The notes: generated by a model from the letters alone, not told the origin. 64,000 nt of DNA from Desulfobacteraceae bacterium UBA5616 (GCA_002423615.1 DIKO01000025.1:11165-75164); one strand, 5' to 3'. Positions 36,186 to 44,996 are shown, counted from the stretch's first letter. A program made the numbers and translations.

Positions 36186-37226
36186 CTAAGATGCTTTTTC
36201 GCCGATAGCCAGGCGACAGAGATCGCTCATGAACAGCGGCATCAGACCGTTTTGGGCGACTTTTTGGCCTAAGGTGTCCACGCATGCAGGGCAGTTGAAA
36301 ACGCAAACCTCGGCCCCTGCCTTTTTCATATCGTCAATATTTTTTTCCTGCAGCTCCAGGGCCAGGCGGCGGCTTCCCTTTCGTTTCTGCCCCAGGATCG
36401 TTCCTCCGCAGCACAGGGCCTTTTTGCCGACATATTCCCGGGGTACGTGCTCCACACCGATCAAATCGAAAATCTTGTCCACATATGGATATTTGTCCGG
36501 AGACAACCGGGACGAGCAGGGCCTCTGATAAGCGACCTTGAGATTCAGCGGCCGGATGTCGCTTTTAAGTTCCAAAAGCCGGTTGTACAGATATTCGAAG
36601 AGGTGAATGGATTTGAATGGTACATCAATGCCGAACGCCGGGGCGTATGAGGTGTAGGTTCCGTAGCATTCATCATGAAAGTGGACAACCTCGTCCACCT
36701 TGTGAGCGGCAATGGTCCGGATGATCTTCCCAAGCCGGTCGTTGATCACGGAAATCCGTCCGAAATGAAGGTACATGAGCTGGCAGAAATAATGGAACAT
36801 CTTTCTCGAATCCGTGGACATCAGGGTGAGATTTTCAAAGAGCCGTCCCTGGGTGAATCTGGAAAGGTTGCTGAAAACACCGAGGTTGAGCGCCGTCCCT
36901 TTTATTTCCGAAATCTCGGGTTCTCCCCGGAAGGGAATGCCCATCTGGACCCCGCGTTTGACCAGGGGATCAGGCAGAGGAAGAATGTTGAGTTCTTCCT
37001 GCCGCTGGACTATGAGATAAAAGGGATGATTGCCCCTCCGGCAGTATTCCTCGCAGGCGTAACAGGTGGCGCAGTCATGCAGCACAAAGGAATCCTCGCC
37101 GTTGATGATTTTGCGTATCTCGGTTTCAGCCGTGCCCGGATCGATGTCCATGTACTGGCATTGGGTCAGGCAGTCGTTTGTGTCGCAGGAAAAGCACTTG
37201 CTTTCGTCAAATTGCAGCTTAAACAT
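36186..37226 (-). CDS. HdrD-like iron-sulfur protein with one CCG motif set
   Basis: A 346-residue iron-sulfur protein. The N-terminus has unusual Cys spacing, CFSCDTNDCLTQC (residues 11-23), followed by a classical CATCYACEEYC cluster motif near residue 53. The C-terminal half contains QRPCSSRLSPDKYP, CCGGTILG and FNCPACVDT, i.e. a CCG domain as in HdrD and related reductases. It follows the amidohydrolase gene by 44 bases and precedes the FAD oxidase gene by 13 bases. Together with the GlcF-like protein it makes a two-Fe-S-subunit, one-flavin module; participation in a hydroxyacid-oxidising complex is inferred. Confidence 0.83.
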   Translation of the reverse strand: MFKLQFDESKCFSCDTNDCLTQCQYMDIDPGTAETEIRKIINGEDSFVLHDCATCYACEEYCRRGNHPFYLIVQRQEELNILPLPDPLVKRGVQMGIPFRGEPEISEIKGTALNLGVFSNLSRFTQGRLFENLTLMSTDSRKMFHYFCQLMYLHFGRISVINDRLGKIIRTIAAHKVDEVVHFHDECYGTYTSYAPAFGIDVPFKSIHLFEYLYNRLLELKSDIRPLNLKVAYQRPCSSRLSPDKYPYVDKIFDLIGVEHVPREYVGKKALCCGGTILGQKRKGSRRLALELQEKNIDDMKKAGAEVCVFNCPACVDTLGQKVAQNGLMPLFMSDLCRLAIGEKAS

Positions 37227-37270
37227 GGAAACCTCCCTGGCTGTTTATCAGGAACCGATTTTTGTGCCGG

Positions 37271-38197
37271 TCAGGCAATGCCCAGCAGTTTTTGCGCGTT
37301 TCCGCCAAGAATGGCGGCGACTTCGTCCTCGGTAAAGAAAATTCCGTCCGGGGCTTGTTTGGGCAGATCGCGGATGAGGTCGATCCAGTCTTTCGCGGGA
37401 CGGATGACCCTCACGATGGGGTCGTCCGTGCCGAAGAGAATCTTTTGAACACCCACAAAATCGATGATATCCCTGAGTTCCCGGCAGAAAAGACCGTATG
37501 AACTCATTGCATAGGTATCCCACATGGCAAGGTCCCCATAAAGATTGGGCTGGTGAGCCGCCAGGGAAGCCCAGGGCCGCCAGTTGATCAGCCCCATGTG
37601 AGCGGCGATCACCCTCACTTCAGGAAAATCCACCCCGATGTCCCCAAGGAGCAGCGGGTCGGAAAACTTTACTCTGGATGGAGGTCCCAGGGGGCCGGTG
37701 TGGGTGAGAAGAATGCCCTTGTTGGCTGCCAGAAATTCAATAAGCCTGTAGGATTCCGGACCGGAAGGATTATAGCCGTAGTCCGGATGGTATTTGAGGC
37801 CCTTCATCCCGAACTCCTCAAAGCATCGTTTGAGCAGATCCGGGGCATTCGCCCGCCGGGGATCCACACCGGCAAGGGCCATGACCCGATCCGGAAATTT
37901 CCGGGCCACGGCCCCGACCATTTGGTTCTGCATCAGCACCATGTCTTGGGTGACCATGTCGCTGGATGCATTGTCCACGGCGCAGATAACGGTAAAGTCG
38001 ATTCCCGAGGCATCCATGGCGGCGATGAGCTTTTCGCCGTCGGGATCAGGCCAGTATTCCCTGGCCCTGGCCATAAGTTCGGCCATGTCCACGTTAATGC
38101 CGATGAGTTTGGCGGCCCGGATAGGGTCTTCCAGGACGCCTGGAATCATTTCTTCCGGAATAAATGGGATTTGATGGTAATGAACGTCGATAATCAT
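37271..38197 (-). CDS. Amidohydrolase-2 family (ACMSD-like) metal hydrolase/decarboxylase
   Basis: A 308-residue TIM-barrel protein. Metal-site residues can be followed: the DVHYH motif (His-x-His) at residues 4-8, a His in KYHPDYGYNP, the strand-5 LLTHTGPLG His, IAAHMGL and the strand-8 Asp in FGTDDPIVR. Members include gamma-resorcylate and 2-amino-3-carboxymuconate semialdehyde decarboxylases and various lactone or aryl hydrolases. It is the first gene of the leftward operon that continues with Fe-S and flavin proteins, so it may produce or consume the hydroxyacid those proteins oxidise. No signal peptide. Start ATG 38197 follows an ACGGGAGGTTT site. Confidence 0.85.
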   Translation of the reverse strand: MIIDVHYHQIPFIPEEMIPGVLEDPIRAAKLIGINVDMAELMARAREYWPDPDGEKLIAAMDASGIDFTVICAVDNASSDMVTQDMVLMQNQMVGAVARKFPDRVMALAGVDPRRANAPDLLKRCFEEFGMKGLKYHPDYGYNPSGPESYRLIEFLAANKGILLTHTGPLGPPSRVKFSDPLLLGDIGVDFPEVRVIAAHMGLINWRPWASLAAHQPNLYGDLAMWDTYAMSSYGLFCRELRDIIDFVGVQKILFGTDDPIVRVIRPAKDWIDLIRDLPKQAPDGIFFTEDEVAAILGGNAQKLLGIA

Positions 38198-38507
38198 GAA
38201 AAACCTCCCGTGTTAAGAGACTTTTTCATCGGGTCGCTGGGATATTCTCGCGCAGTTTCAAGGTGACGCATCTCCAGCCCTCTTAAAGGATTTGGCGGGA
38301 GTTGAAAAGGAACGGCTGTTTGTAATGTGGTAGGCTGAACCCTAAGACGGTCCGGAGTTAAAGTCAAGATAAAAAAGGGAAGACGTGGATCCTGCTGTTG
38401 ACACCCCATTTGGATATTGCTATGAATTTTACCTGTCCGAATCCATTGCGGACGGTTTGTAACGGACCGCCGTCTACACATTGCCCATCCACAACTCAGG
38501 AGGAACC
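38198..38507. other. 310-base divergent intergenic region
   Basis: Between the amidohydrolase operon and the winged-helix/ferredoxin gene. It contains one strong rightward promoter (38398-38426) and a short GTCCG/CGGAC hairpin within the leader of the rightward gene. No other gene or RNA was recognised. Confidence 0.6.
38398..38426 (+). promoter_or_regulatory. Strong sigma-70-type promoter for the winged-helix/ferredoxin gene
   Basis: TTGACA at 38398-38403, a 17-base spacer, and TATGAA at 38421-38426 (perfect -35, four-of-six -10). It is about 80 bases before the ATG at 38508. Confidence 0.65.
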
Positions 38508-39350
38508 ATGCCCATCCCCGACGCTTTAATACCCTTTGCGGAGCACTTCGGACTTCAGGATTCCGAAACACTGGCCAGGATTTTCGGCATGTTATACGAC
38601 CATGAGGACGACCTGGCCCTGATACCGGCTCTGCCGGGGAAGGTGAAAGAGGTTTCCGCCAAAACCGGAATTCCGGAGGAAAGGGTCAAGGACGAGCTGT
38701 ATCGCCTTGCCCTTAAGGGAGCTGTCATGAAGATGCCTTCGGGGGAGTTCGTGCTGCCCGACATCCTGTTGGAGTTGAGAGATTTTTCCGCCATCTGGCC
38801 GGAAGCGCCCCTCATTACCACGGTTCCGTGCCCCTGCCGGCTTCAGGCCCGGATCGCCGGGAAAAGGCCATCGGAATGTCCGGCGGGGGAAAAATCATTC
38901 TGCCTGCAGACGGGCGGGATGGCCCAGGCACTGGTGAACCGGGGGATCGCCACCGTGCTGTCCACGGAGGAAGCTCTGATCCGAATCGATGAGGCTGCTG
39001 GCGCGGGGCTTGTGCACAATGTCACTGATTTTGCAGATGATTTCGAAACCGCCAGCCGGGTGGGCATGTCCATCTGTAACTGCTGTCCCTGCTGCTGCAT
39101 TCTGTTGTATTCCGTTTATCAGGGATTTCCGGAGATCCTGGGTAACTCGGGGTACCGGCCGGTGTTGAATCCGGATGCCTGCATCGGCTGCGGCGAATGT
39201 GCAGAGCACTGCCCGTTTCATGCCGTTTCCATGGATGAAATCGCTTTTGTAAACACGGAAAAATGCCTGGGCTGCGGGAACTGCGCCCTCATATGCCCGG
39301 AACAGGCCTTTACCATGGAAAAGATGGAAACCCCACCGGTCCATTTTTAA
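38508..39350 (+). CDS. Winged-helix / Cys-rich / 2x[4Fe-4S] ferredoxin fusion protein
   Basis: A 280-residue protein in three parts. Residues 1-90 look like a winged helix-turn-helix (KVKEVSAKTGIPEERVKDELYRLALKGAVMKM). A central Cys-rich region has CPCRLQARIAGKRPSEC, a further Cys in KSFCLQ and the dense CNCCPCCC run near residues 190-200. The C-terminus is a two-cluster ferredoxin, CIGCGECAEHCPFHA and CLGCGNCALICPEQA. ATG 38508 follows AGGAGG at the ideal distance. The combination suggests a redox-sensing or electron-carrying regulator, but such proteins also occur as plain electron carriers. It lies between the amidohydrolase/flavin operon and the selenoprotein gene. Confidence 0.82.
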   Translation: MPIPDALIPFAEHFGLQDSETLARIFGMLYDHEDDLALIPALPGKVKEVSAKTGIPEERVKDELYRLALKGAVMKMPSGEFVLPDILLELRDFSAIWPEAPLITTVPCPCRLQARIAGKRPSECPAGEKSFCLQTGGMAQALVNRGIATVLSTEEALIRIDEAAGAGLVHNVTDFADDFETASRVGMSICNCCPCCCILLYSVYQGFPEILGNSGYRPVLNPDACIGCGECAEHCPFHAVSMDEIAFVNTEKCLGCGNCALICPEQAFTMEKMETPPVHF

Positions 39351-39359
39351 GAGAGAAGT

Positions 39360-40247
39360 TTACGCATCCCCATCGTCGATCATGTTGATCTTCTCCCGGG
39401 TTTCGGCCCTGAGGCGGTCTTCCTCGGTCTGGTATTGGGGCGTGTCAACCCGTTCGGTCCGGTCATCCTTCAACATGTCGAAGGATTTTTTCCAGTCCGG
39501 GTTGTCCGGCCAGGAAAAGGGGAGGGTTTCCACGGTTCCCGGGGTATTCATCCGAACGAAAGCCCCTATTGCGTGTCTGAGAATTTGGATTTGAATTTCG
39601 GGCCGATCCGGGGGGCCGGCCGTGTGCCCCAGGGGATAATCCAGAAAGACCGCCCGGGGAGGATTGACGGACATGATGATATCACGGGCACTGGCCATGC
39701 ACAGGGTGGGAATCCCGGCGGCTTCGGCCTGACGTGCAATCAGTCCCACGGACTGATGGCACACCGGTCATACCGGAACCAGGAGAACCGCATCCACTTT
39801 TTCATCGATAAGGTGTTGCGTCAATCGGGGCGCAAGGTCATCCTGAACCTTCCGGGCTGAATAGATGCCTCCCATGAAGGTGAAGAGATGATCCGCCAAC
39901 TCGCCGATAAATCCTTCCCCGACCAGATGGCGGAGTGTATCGATGGGAAATACGGAGTTCGGGTCTTTTCGGGCATCCGTAAGATCGTACGCAAAGTGGG
40001 TGACTCTCAGGTCCTCGGTTTTGACATCCTTTGCGATGGTTCTGAAGGAAGCGTCATCCTTGTAATGAAACGCGGTCTGGCCGGTCACATAAATGCCGCC
40101 GGAGGCAATGAGGCCCAGCCGGATTTGCGACAGGGGCTTTTTCAGGGCGATAAACGGCGGCGGGTCGGGATTTTCGATCCATTGATAAGGCCGGTATCCC
40201 AGAGACGAATACAGCGTGGTCAGGTTTTTGATATAGTCAATGGTCAT
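39360..40247 (-). CDS. GrdB-like selenoprotein with in-frame TGA (Sec160)
   Basis: One 295-codon gene that a standard reading splits in two. The first 159 residues end in DAVLLVPV, then comes TGA at 39770-39768, and the same frame continues PVCHQSVGLIARQAEAAGIPTLCMASARDII to TAA-type termination at 39360. This gives a U-x-x-C motif (Sec160-Pro-Val-Cys163), as in the selenoprotein B family of glycine/sarcosine/betaine/D-proline reductases. A SECIS-type hairpin follows the TGA at the proper distance. ATG 40247 has a GGAGGAG site. No GrdA, GrdE, GrdC or GrdD gene is nearby, so it is not a standard glycine reductase operon; family members of this short form in Desulfobacterota have no established substrate. 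Confidence 0.88.
39734..39762 (-). promoter_or_regulatory. Bacterial SECIS hairpin of the GrdB-like selenoprotein
   Basis: Read on the - strand and starting six bases after TGA: a lower stem GUGC/GCAC, one C-U mismatch, an upper stem AUCAGUC/GACUGAU of seven perfect pairs, and a five-base apical loop CGUGG containing the GU that SelB-type elongation factors recognise. The loop lies about 18 bases after the UGA, as in known bacterial SECIS elements. Confidence 0.85.
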
Positions 40248-40605
40248 TTTCCGACTCCTCCGGCATATCTCGGGTGTGGATGGTAAAGGGCTATGATAAG
40301 GCGATGATCGGCAACGGCGGTCATCTTTTTTTCAGATACCAGATTTGTCTCAGTCGTGCAAGGGCCAAAAACCATCCACAGCGGGGTTCAGGTTTGGATA
40401 AGGGGCTTTCCGGCAATCAAGGGTTTTGGCCAATATTCATATTGACTTAATGCGCCGCGATAAGTTAGAGATACAGCTTAATTTGAGAAAAGAAATAATA
40501 ATTTCGAACAATTACAATATATTAAAAACCAAATAGAAGAAGCGTTCCCTTCCAGGTTCCGGATGGCTGACGTAATACGGGGCATTTCAGAGGCAGACGA
40601 CATAA
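40248..40605. other. 358-base divergent intergenic region
   Basis: Between the selenoprotein gene (leftward) and hisS (rightward). It becomes strongly AT-rich from about 40430 to 40535, where a TTGACT at about 40440 gives a possible -35 without a convincing -10. No T-box, tRNA or small gene was recognised. Confidence 0.55.
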
Positions 40606-41877
40606 ATGATACAGCTGATCAGAGGATTTAAGGATATTTTGCCGCCGGAATCGGCCCTGTGGCAGCATATCGAAAGGACCGCAATCGGGGTATTCGAAAA
40701 TTTCGGCTTTCGGGAAATTCGGCTGCCGATTCTGGAGCAGACGGCACTTTTTGCCAGGAGCATCGGCGAAGATACGGACATCGTGGAAAAGGAAATGTAC
40801 ACATTCCCCGACCGGAAGGGAGACTTGGTAACGCTCCGGCCCGAGGCGACCGCAGGGGTGGTGCGGTCTTACATTCAGCACAAACTCCACGCCGAGGACC
40901 CGGTCCGGAAATTTTACACCATAGGACCCATGTTCCGCCGGGAGAGACCGCAGAAGGGAAGATACCGCCAGTTTTACCAGATCAATGCCGAGGTTTTCGG
41001 CATTGCCTCTCCCTTGATGGATGCCCAGCTCATTTACATGCTGATGAAATTATTTCAAAAACTCAGGGTAAAGGATATCGCCGCCCATATCAATTCCCTG
41101 GGATGCCCGGCCTGCAGACCCGAGTTCAAGTCCGCACTCAGGGTATTTCTCTCCGATAAGACCGGAAGCCTCTGTTCGGACTGCCAAAAGCGGTGGATGA
41201 ACAACCCCTTGAGGGTTCTGGACTGCAAGGTTCCGGCCTGTCGCGAGGCCCTGACCGGCGCGCCCATGTTGTCGGGCCATTTGTGCCCGGATTGCCGGAG
41301 CCATTTCAATGCGGTAAAAACATGGCTGGATGAATTGAAAATCGGTTATCTCGTGGACGACCGTCTGGTCAGGGGGCTTGATTACTACACCCGGACCACC
41401 TTCGAAATCCAGACCGGCGCTCTGGGCGCGCAGAGCGCCGTGGCCGGGGGAGGACGTTACGACGGCCTGGTGAAAGCCCTGGGAGGACCGGATATCCCCG
41501 CCGTGGGGTTTGCCATCGGATTTGATCGCCTGGCGGCCATTCTGGAGCAGGAAGAAACAGGCCATTCCCGCCGTACCGATGTCTATCTGGCGGCCCTGGG
41601 GGAAGATTGCCGGGATCTTGCCTTTGGATGGGTTTGCACCCTGGCCGGTATGGGCATTCTGGTCGAGATGGATTTTGAAAGCCGGAGCCTTAAAAGCCAG
41701 ATGAAGCGGGCGGACAGGTCCGGGGCCGCCTATGTGCTGATTCTGGGTGAAAATGAGATGAAACAGGGACTTGCTGTTTTGCGGAATTTGGCCACCAGGA
41801 TTCAGGAGGAAATCCCCCTGGACCGGCTGGTAGACACCCTGGAACAAAAGATTAAAAAAAAACAATCGACGGATTGA
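40606..41877 (+). CDS. hisS: Histidyl-tRNA synthetase
   Basis: A 423-residue class II synthetase of normal length for HisRS. It starts MIQLIRGFKDILPPES with the RGxKDxLP opening of the family. Motif 2 is FRRERPQKGRYRQFYQ, the histidine-A loop is VRGLDYYTRTTFEI, the GGGRYDGL segment and motif 3 GFAIGFDRLA follow, and an anticodon-binding domain occupies the last 100 residues. It also has an insertion with four Cys pairs (CPAC, CSDC, a Cys in DCKVPAC, CPDC) that may bind zinc, seen in many HisRS. aspS starts 25 bases downstream and the two are probably co-transcribed. Confidence 0.97.
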   Translation: MIQLIRGFKDILPPESALWQHIERTAIGVFENFGFREIRLPILEQTALFARSIGEDTDIVEKEMYTFPDRKGDLVTLRPEATAGVVRSYIQHKLHAEDPVRKFYTIGPMFRRERPQKGRYRQFYQINAEVFGIASPLMDAQLIYMLMKLFQKLRVKDIAAHINSLGCPACRPEFKSALRVFLSDKTGSLCSDCQKRWMNNPLRVLDCKVPACREALTGAPMLSGHLCPDCRSHFNAVKTWLDELKIGYLVDDRLVRGLDYYTRTTFEIQTGALGAQSAVAGGGRYDGLVKALGGPDIPAVGFAIGFDRLAAILEQEETGHSRRTDVYLAALGEDCRDLAFGWVCTLAGMGILVEMDFESRSLKSQMKRADRSGAAYVLILGENEMKQGLAVLRNLATRIQEEIPLDRLVDTLEQKIKKKQSTD

Positions 41878-41902
41878 ACCGGTTTTTGAAAGGAGTTGTG
41901 CC

Positions 41903-43696
41903 TTGACGGATTTTTTAGCGGATATGCGAAGAACCCACACGTGTTCGGTTTTGGGATCCAAAGACATCAGCGCGGAAGTGATCCTCATGGGCTGGGTTCA
42001 GCGGAGAAGGGATCATGGAGGCGTTATTTTCGTGGATCTGCGGGACCGGGAAGGGATCACCCAGGTGGTGTTCAATCCGGAGACGGATGGGAAACTTCAT
42101 GAAAAAGCCCATGTGCTCCGGAATGAATTTGTCATCGGGGTGCGGGGGAAGGTGTGTGCCCGTCCCGAGGGAATGGTGAACCCCAATCTTCCAACCGGTG
42201 AAATCGAGGTCCTGGCAACGGAACTCAGGATTTTGAACACCGCCAAAACACCACCTTTCCAGATAGAAGACAATATCGATGTTTCCGAGACCCTCCGGCT
42301 GAAAAACCGGCATCTGGATTTAAGACGGCCCGCCATGCAGAAAAATATCATGATCCGGCACAAGACAGGGGCTATTGTCCGGCAGTACTTGAACGACCGG
42401 GGATTTATGGACATCGAGACCCCCTTTCTGACCAAGAGCACCCCTGAAGGGGCAAGGGACTATCTGGTTCCCAGCCGGGTCAATCCGGGCCGTTTTTACG
42501 CTCTTCCCCAGTCCCCCCAGCTTTTCAAGCAGTTGCTGATGGTATCCGGTTACGACCGGTATTACCAGATCGTCCGGTGTTTCCGGGACGAGGACCTCCG
42601 GGCCGACCGCCAGCCGGAATTCACCCAGATAGATATGGAGATGTCCTTTGTGGGGGAAGACGACGTCATGGAAACGGCGGAAGGCATGGTTGCCGCGATT
42701 TTTAAGGGAGTTCATCAAATGGATCTGCCCCTCCCCTTTCCCCGGATGACCTATGCCGAGGCAATGGACCGGTACGGGCTGGACAAACCGGACCTCAGAT
42801 TCGATCTTCCCCTCTGTGAGGTCTCCGATATCGTTCAAAATTCTGATTTCAAGGTATTTGCCGGCGTGGTTCAGAACGGCGGCATCGTCAAGGCCTTGAA
42901 CGCCAAGGGATGCATGGACTTTTCCAGAAAAGAGATCGATGATCTGACGGAATTCACCGCCGTCTACCGGGCAAAGGGACTGGCCTGGATCAAGGTGAAA
43001 GAAGATTCCTGGCAGTCGCCCATCGCTAAATTCTTCAGCGAAGCGGAAAAACAGGCCTTGAGCCGGAGAATTAACATGGAACCCGGAGACCTGGTGTTTT
43101 TCGTGGCGGATCAGGCTAAAATCGTCAACGAGGCCCTGGGACACCTGAGAAATCATCTGGGTGACAGACTTGGACTTATCGATAAGAACGAGTACAATTT
43201 CATCTGGGTTACCCGGTTTCCCATGCTGGAATATGATGAAACGGAAAAGCGTCTTCAGGCCCTCCATCACCCGTTCACCTCGCCCCTGGAGGAAGATTTC
43301 GACAAGCTGGAGACCGATCCTCTGGCCATGCGGTCAAGAGCCTATGACCTGGTCCTGAACGGTTCCGAAATCGGCGGGGGGAGCATCCGCATCCATCAGC
43401 GGGAACTGCAGGAAAAGGTCCTGACCGCTCTGGGCATGGAGAAAAACGAATACGAGGAAAAATTCGGATTTCTTTTGTCCGCTCTGGATTCCGGAGCGCC
43501 GCCCCATGGGGGCATGGCCTTCGGGCTTGACCGTCTGGTGATGATCCTCTGCGGCCAGACCTCTATCCGGGACGTCATCGCCTTTCCCAAAACCCAGAAG
43601 GCGGCCTGCCTGCTCACCGACGCCCCGTCGGAGACATCCAAGGCCCAACTGGATGAGCTCTACCTGAGGATCAAACCCATAGCCGTGACGTCTTGA
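41903..43696 (+). CDS. aspS: Aspartyl-tRNA synthetase, bacterial type
   Basis: A 597-residue bacterial AspRS, full length. The N-terminal OB-fold anticodon domain includes VILMGWVQRRRDHGGVIFVDLRDREGITQVVFNP. Catalytic segments: TPFLTKSTPEGARDYLVPSR, motif 2 FRDEDLRADRQPEFTQIDMEMSF in pieces (FRDEDLRADRQPEFTQ), a GAD insertion domain at about residues 290-420, and motif 3 GGMAFGLDRLVMILCG. It charges tRNA-Asp and, if the discriminating type is absent, also tRNA-Asn; the latter cannot be judged here. The start TTG at 41903 follows an AAAGGAG site; an in-frame ATG lies eight codons downstream. Confidence 0.97.
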   Translation: MTDFLADMRRTHTCSVLGSKDISAEVILMGWVQRRRDHGGVIFVDLRDREGITQVVFNPETDGKLHEKAHVLRNEFVIGVRGKVCARPEGMVNPNLPTGEIEVLATELRILNTAKTPPFQIEDNIDVSETLRLKNRHLDLRRPAMQKNIMIRHKTGAIVRQYLNDRGFMDIETPFLTKSTPEGARDYLVPSRVNPGRFYALPQSPQLFKQLLMVSGYDRYYQIVRCFRDEDLRADRQPEFTQIDMEMSFVGEDDVMETAEGMVAAIFKGVHQMDLPLPFPRMTYAEAMDRYGLDKPDLRFDLPLCEVSDIVQNSDFKVFAGVVQNGGIVKALNAKGCMDFSRKEIDDLTEFTAVYRAKGLAWIKVKEDSWQSPIAKFFSEAEKQALSRRINMEPGDLVFFVADQAKIVNEALGHLRNHLGDRLGLIDKNEYNFIWVTRFPMLEYDETEKRLQALHHPFTSPLEEDFDKLETDPLAMRSRAYDLVLNGSEIGGGSIRIHQRELQEKVLTALGMEKNEYEEKFGFLLSALDSGAPPHGGMAFGLDRLVMILCGQTSIRDVIAFPKTQKAACLLTDAPSETSKAQLDELYLRIKPIAVTS

Positions 43697-43810
43697 TCAT
43701 GGCCGGGGTCGTCCGATACGGCCTCAAGGGCCGCGGGCTGCCGGGTGGATTCGGGCGGGATGTCGCACAACCATCATCTTTGGGATGATAAATAAAAAAG
43801 GGGCAGTGAT

Positions 43811-44566
43811 ATGAAAAATCCATTGGATATGACGGGGAAAGTCGTGTTGATCACCGGCGGGAGCCGGGGACTGGGCCGGGCCATGGCCCTGGGATTCGCC
43901 GAACACGGCGCGAATGTGGCCATCGCCAGCCGTAAAATCGAAGCCTGTCAAAAGGCCGCTGCGGAGGCCGAAGCCTTCGGTGTGGAAGCCTTTCCCTTTG
44001 CCTGCAACGTGAGCAACTGGGATGGGCTTGAAGAACTGACCCGTGCCGTATACGACCGTTTCGGTAAGGTCGACGTGCTGATCAACAACGCCGGCATGTC
44101 CCCTCTCGCCCCGTCATCCCTGGAAACCAGCGAAGCCCTGTTCGACAAGGTGATCGGTGTGAACTTCAAGGCCCCGTTCCGCCTTTCAGCCCTGGTGGGA
44201 AGCCGGATGGCCGCGGGAGACGGCGGGAGCATCATCAATATCAGCAGCATCGAGTCGGTAAACCCCAGACCGGAGACGGCCCCTTACTCCGGCGCCAAGG
44301 CGGCGTTAAACGCCATCACCGTGGCCTATGCCCATGAGTACGGGCCGAAAGTCCGGGTGAACTGCATCATGTGCGGCCCCTTTCTCACCGATGTCGCCAA
44401 AATATGGGCCCATACCGAGGAGTTCAAGACCCGGGCCAAGGCGGAGTACGCCTTACAGCGGGCCGGCAAACCCGAAGAAGTCGTGGGGGCGGCACTCTAT
44501 CTGGCGTCCGAAGCGGCAAGCTTCACCACCGGCGCGATTCTCCGGGTGGATGGGGGAGTGCCCTGA
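43811..44566 (+). CDS. Short-chain dehydrogenase/reductase
   Basis: A 251-residue classical SDR of the FabG-like kind. The cofactor motif TGGSRGLGRAMA begins near residue 15, followed by NNAG, the Ser of NISSIES, YSGAK as YxxxK catalytic pair, and a C-terminal ASFTTGAILRVDGG. An Arg at the end of strand beta2 (ASRK) favours NADP(H). It probably acts on a 3-oxoacyl or alcohol substrate in the cytoplasm. ATG 43811 follows AAAAAAGGGGCAG. The stop is one base away from the convergent IscU-like gene's stop. The gene has no close operon partner, being 114 bases after aspS. Confidence 0.88.
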   Translation: MKNPLDMTGKVVLITGGSRGLGRAMALGFAEHGANVAIASRKIEACQKAAAEAEAFGVEAFPFACNVSNWDGLEELTRAVYDRFGKVDVLINNAGMSPLAPSSLETSEALFDKVIGVNFKAPFRLSALVGSRMAAGDGGSIINISSIESVNPRPETAPYSGAKAALNAITVAYAHEYGPKVRVNCIMCGPFLTDVAKIWAHTEEFKTRAKAEYALQRAGKPEEVVGAALYLASEAASFTTGAILRVDGGVP

Positions 44567-44567
44567 A

Positions 44568-44996
44568 TCAGAATTTCCGATACATTTTTTTCCAGAAGTT
44601 GCGTTTGAGTTCCTGATAATTTCTCAAGGCCCGGTAAAGGGCTCCCACGGCGAGTTCTGCGCAGTGAAAGGATTCCTCCGGAAGAGTTTCCAAAAAGTCG
44701 ATGATTTTTTCATGGGTCACCTCCCAGGCTTCCGAAATGGTCCGGCCTTCCACCATGGCCGCCGCCGTGTTCGCGCAGATGTGGGTGTTGATGCAGCCGT
44801 TGGTGACGAAGCACGCCTTGGCGACCCGGTCATTTTCAGTACGAAGAAAAAACTCCACGGTGTCCCCGCATTCACCGGTATTTTTTCCGTGGGCATCGGG
44901 GTTTGAAAGAATCTCCCGCCTCCCCGAATCCATTGCCATCTTGAGGTAATTGGCGGAGTGTCCCCCTGCGGCCGAAGATTCCGCTTTCCCGGTCAT
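44568..44996 (-). CDS. IscU/NifU-N-like iron-sulfur scaffold protein
   Basis: A 142-residue protein matching the IscU/NifU N-terminal scaffold. All three scaffold cysteines are in place: ECGDTVEFFL, NGCINTHICANTAAAMVEG and FHCAELAVGALYRAL, with the Asp next to the first Cys. It would assemble [2Fe-2S] or [4Fe-4S] clusters for transfer to apoproteins. The start is ATG 44996, overlapping the lysA-like stop as ATGA, so translation is coupled. No IscS, HscA or IscR gene is nearby, and its attachment to lysine-biosynthesis genes is unusual. Confidence 0.85.
   Translation of the reverse strand: MTGKAESSAAGGHSANYLKMAMDSGRREILSNPDAHGKNTGECGDTVEFFLRTENDRVAKACFVTNGCINTHICANTAAAMVEGRTISEAWEVTHEKIIDFLETLPEESFHCAELAVGALYRALRNYQELKRNFWKKMYRKF

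Noticed and set aside
40248..40605. T-box or other riboswitch upstream of hisS
   Set aside because: No T-box core sequence or terminator/antiterminator pair was found, and T-boxes are not expected in this phylum.
41062..41320. Cys-rich segment of HisRS as a separate zinc protein
   Set aside because: It is in frame inside a continuous, normal-length hisS and such zinc-ribbon-like insertions occur in the family.
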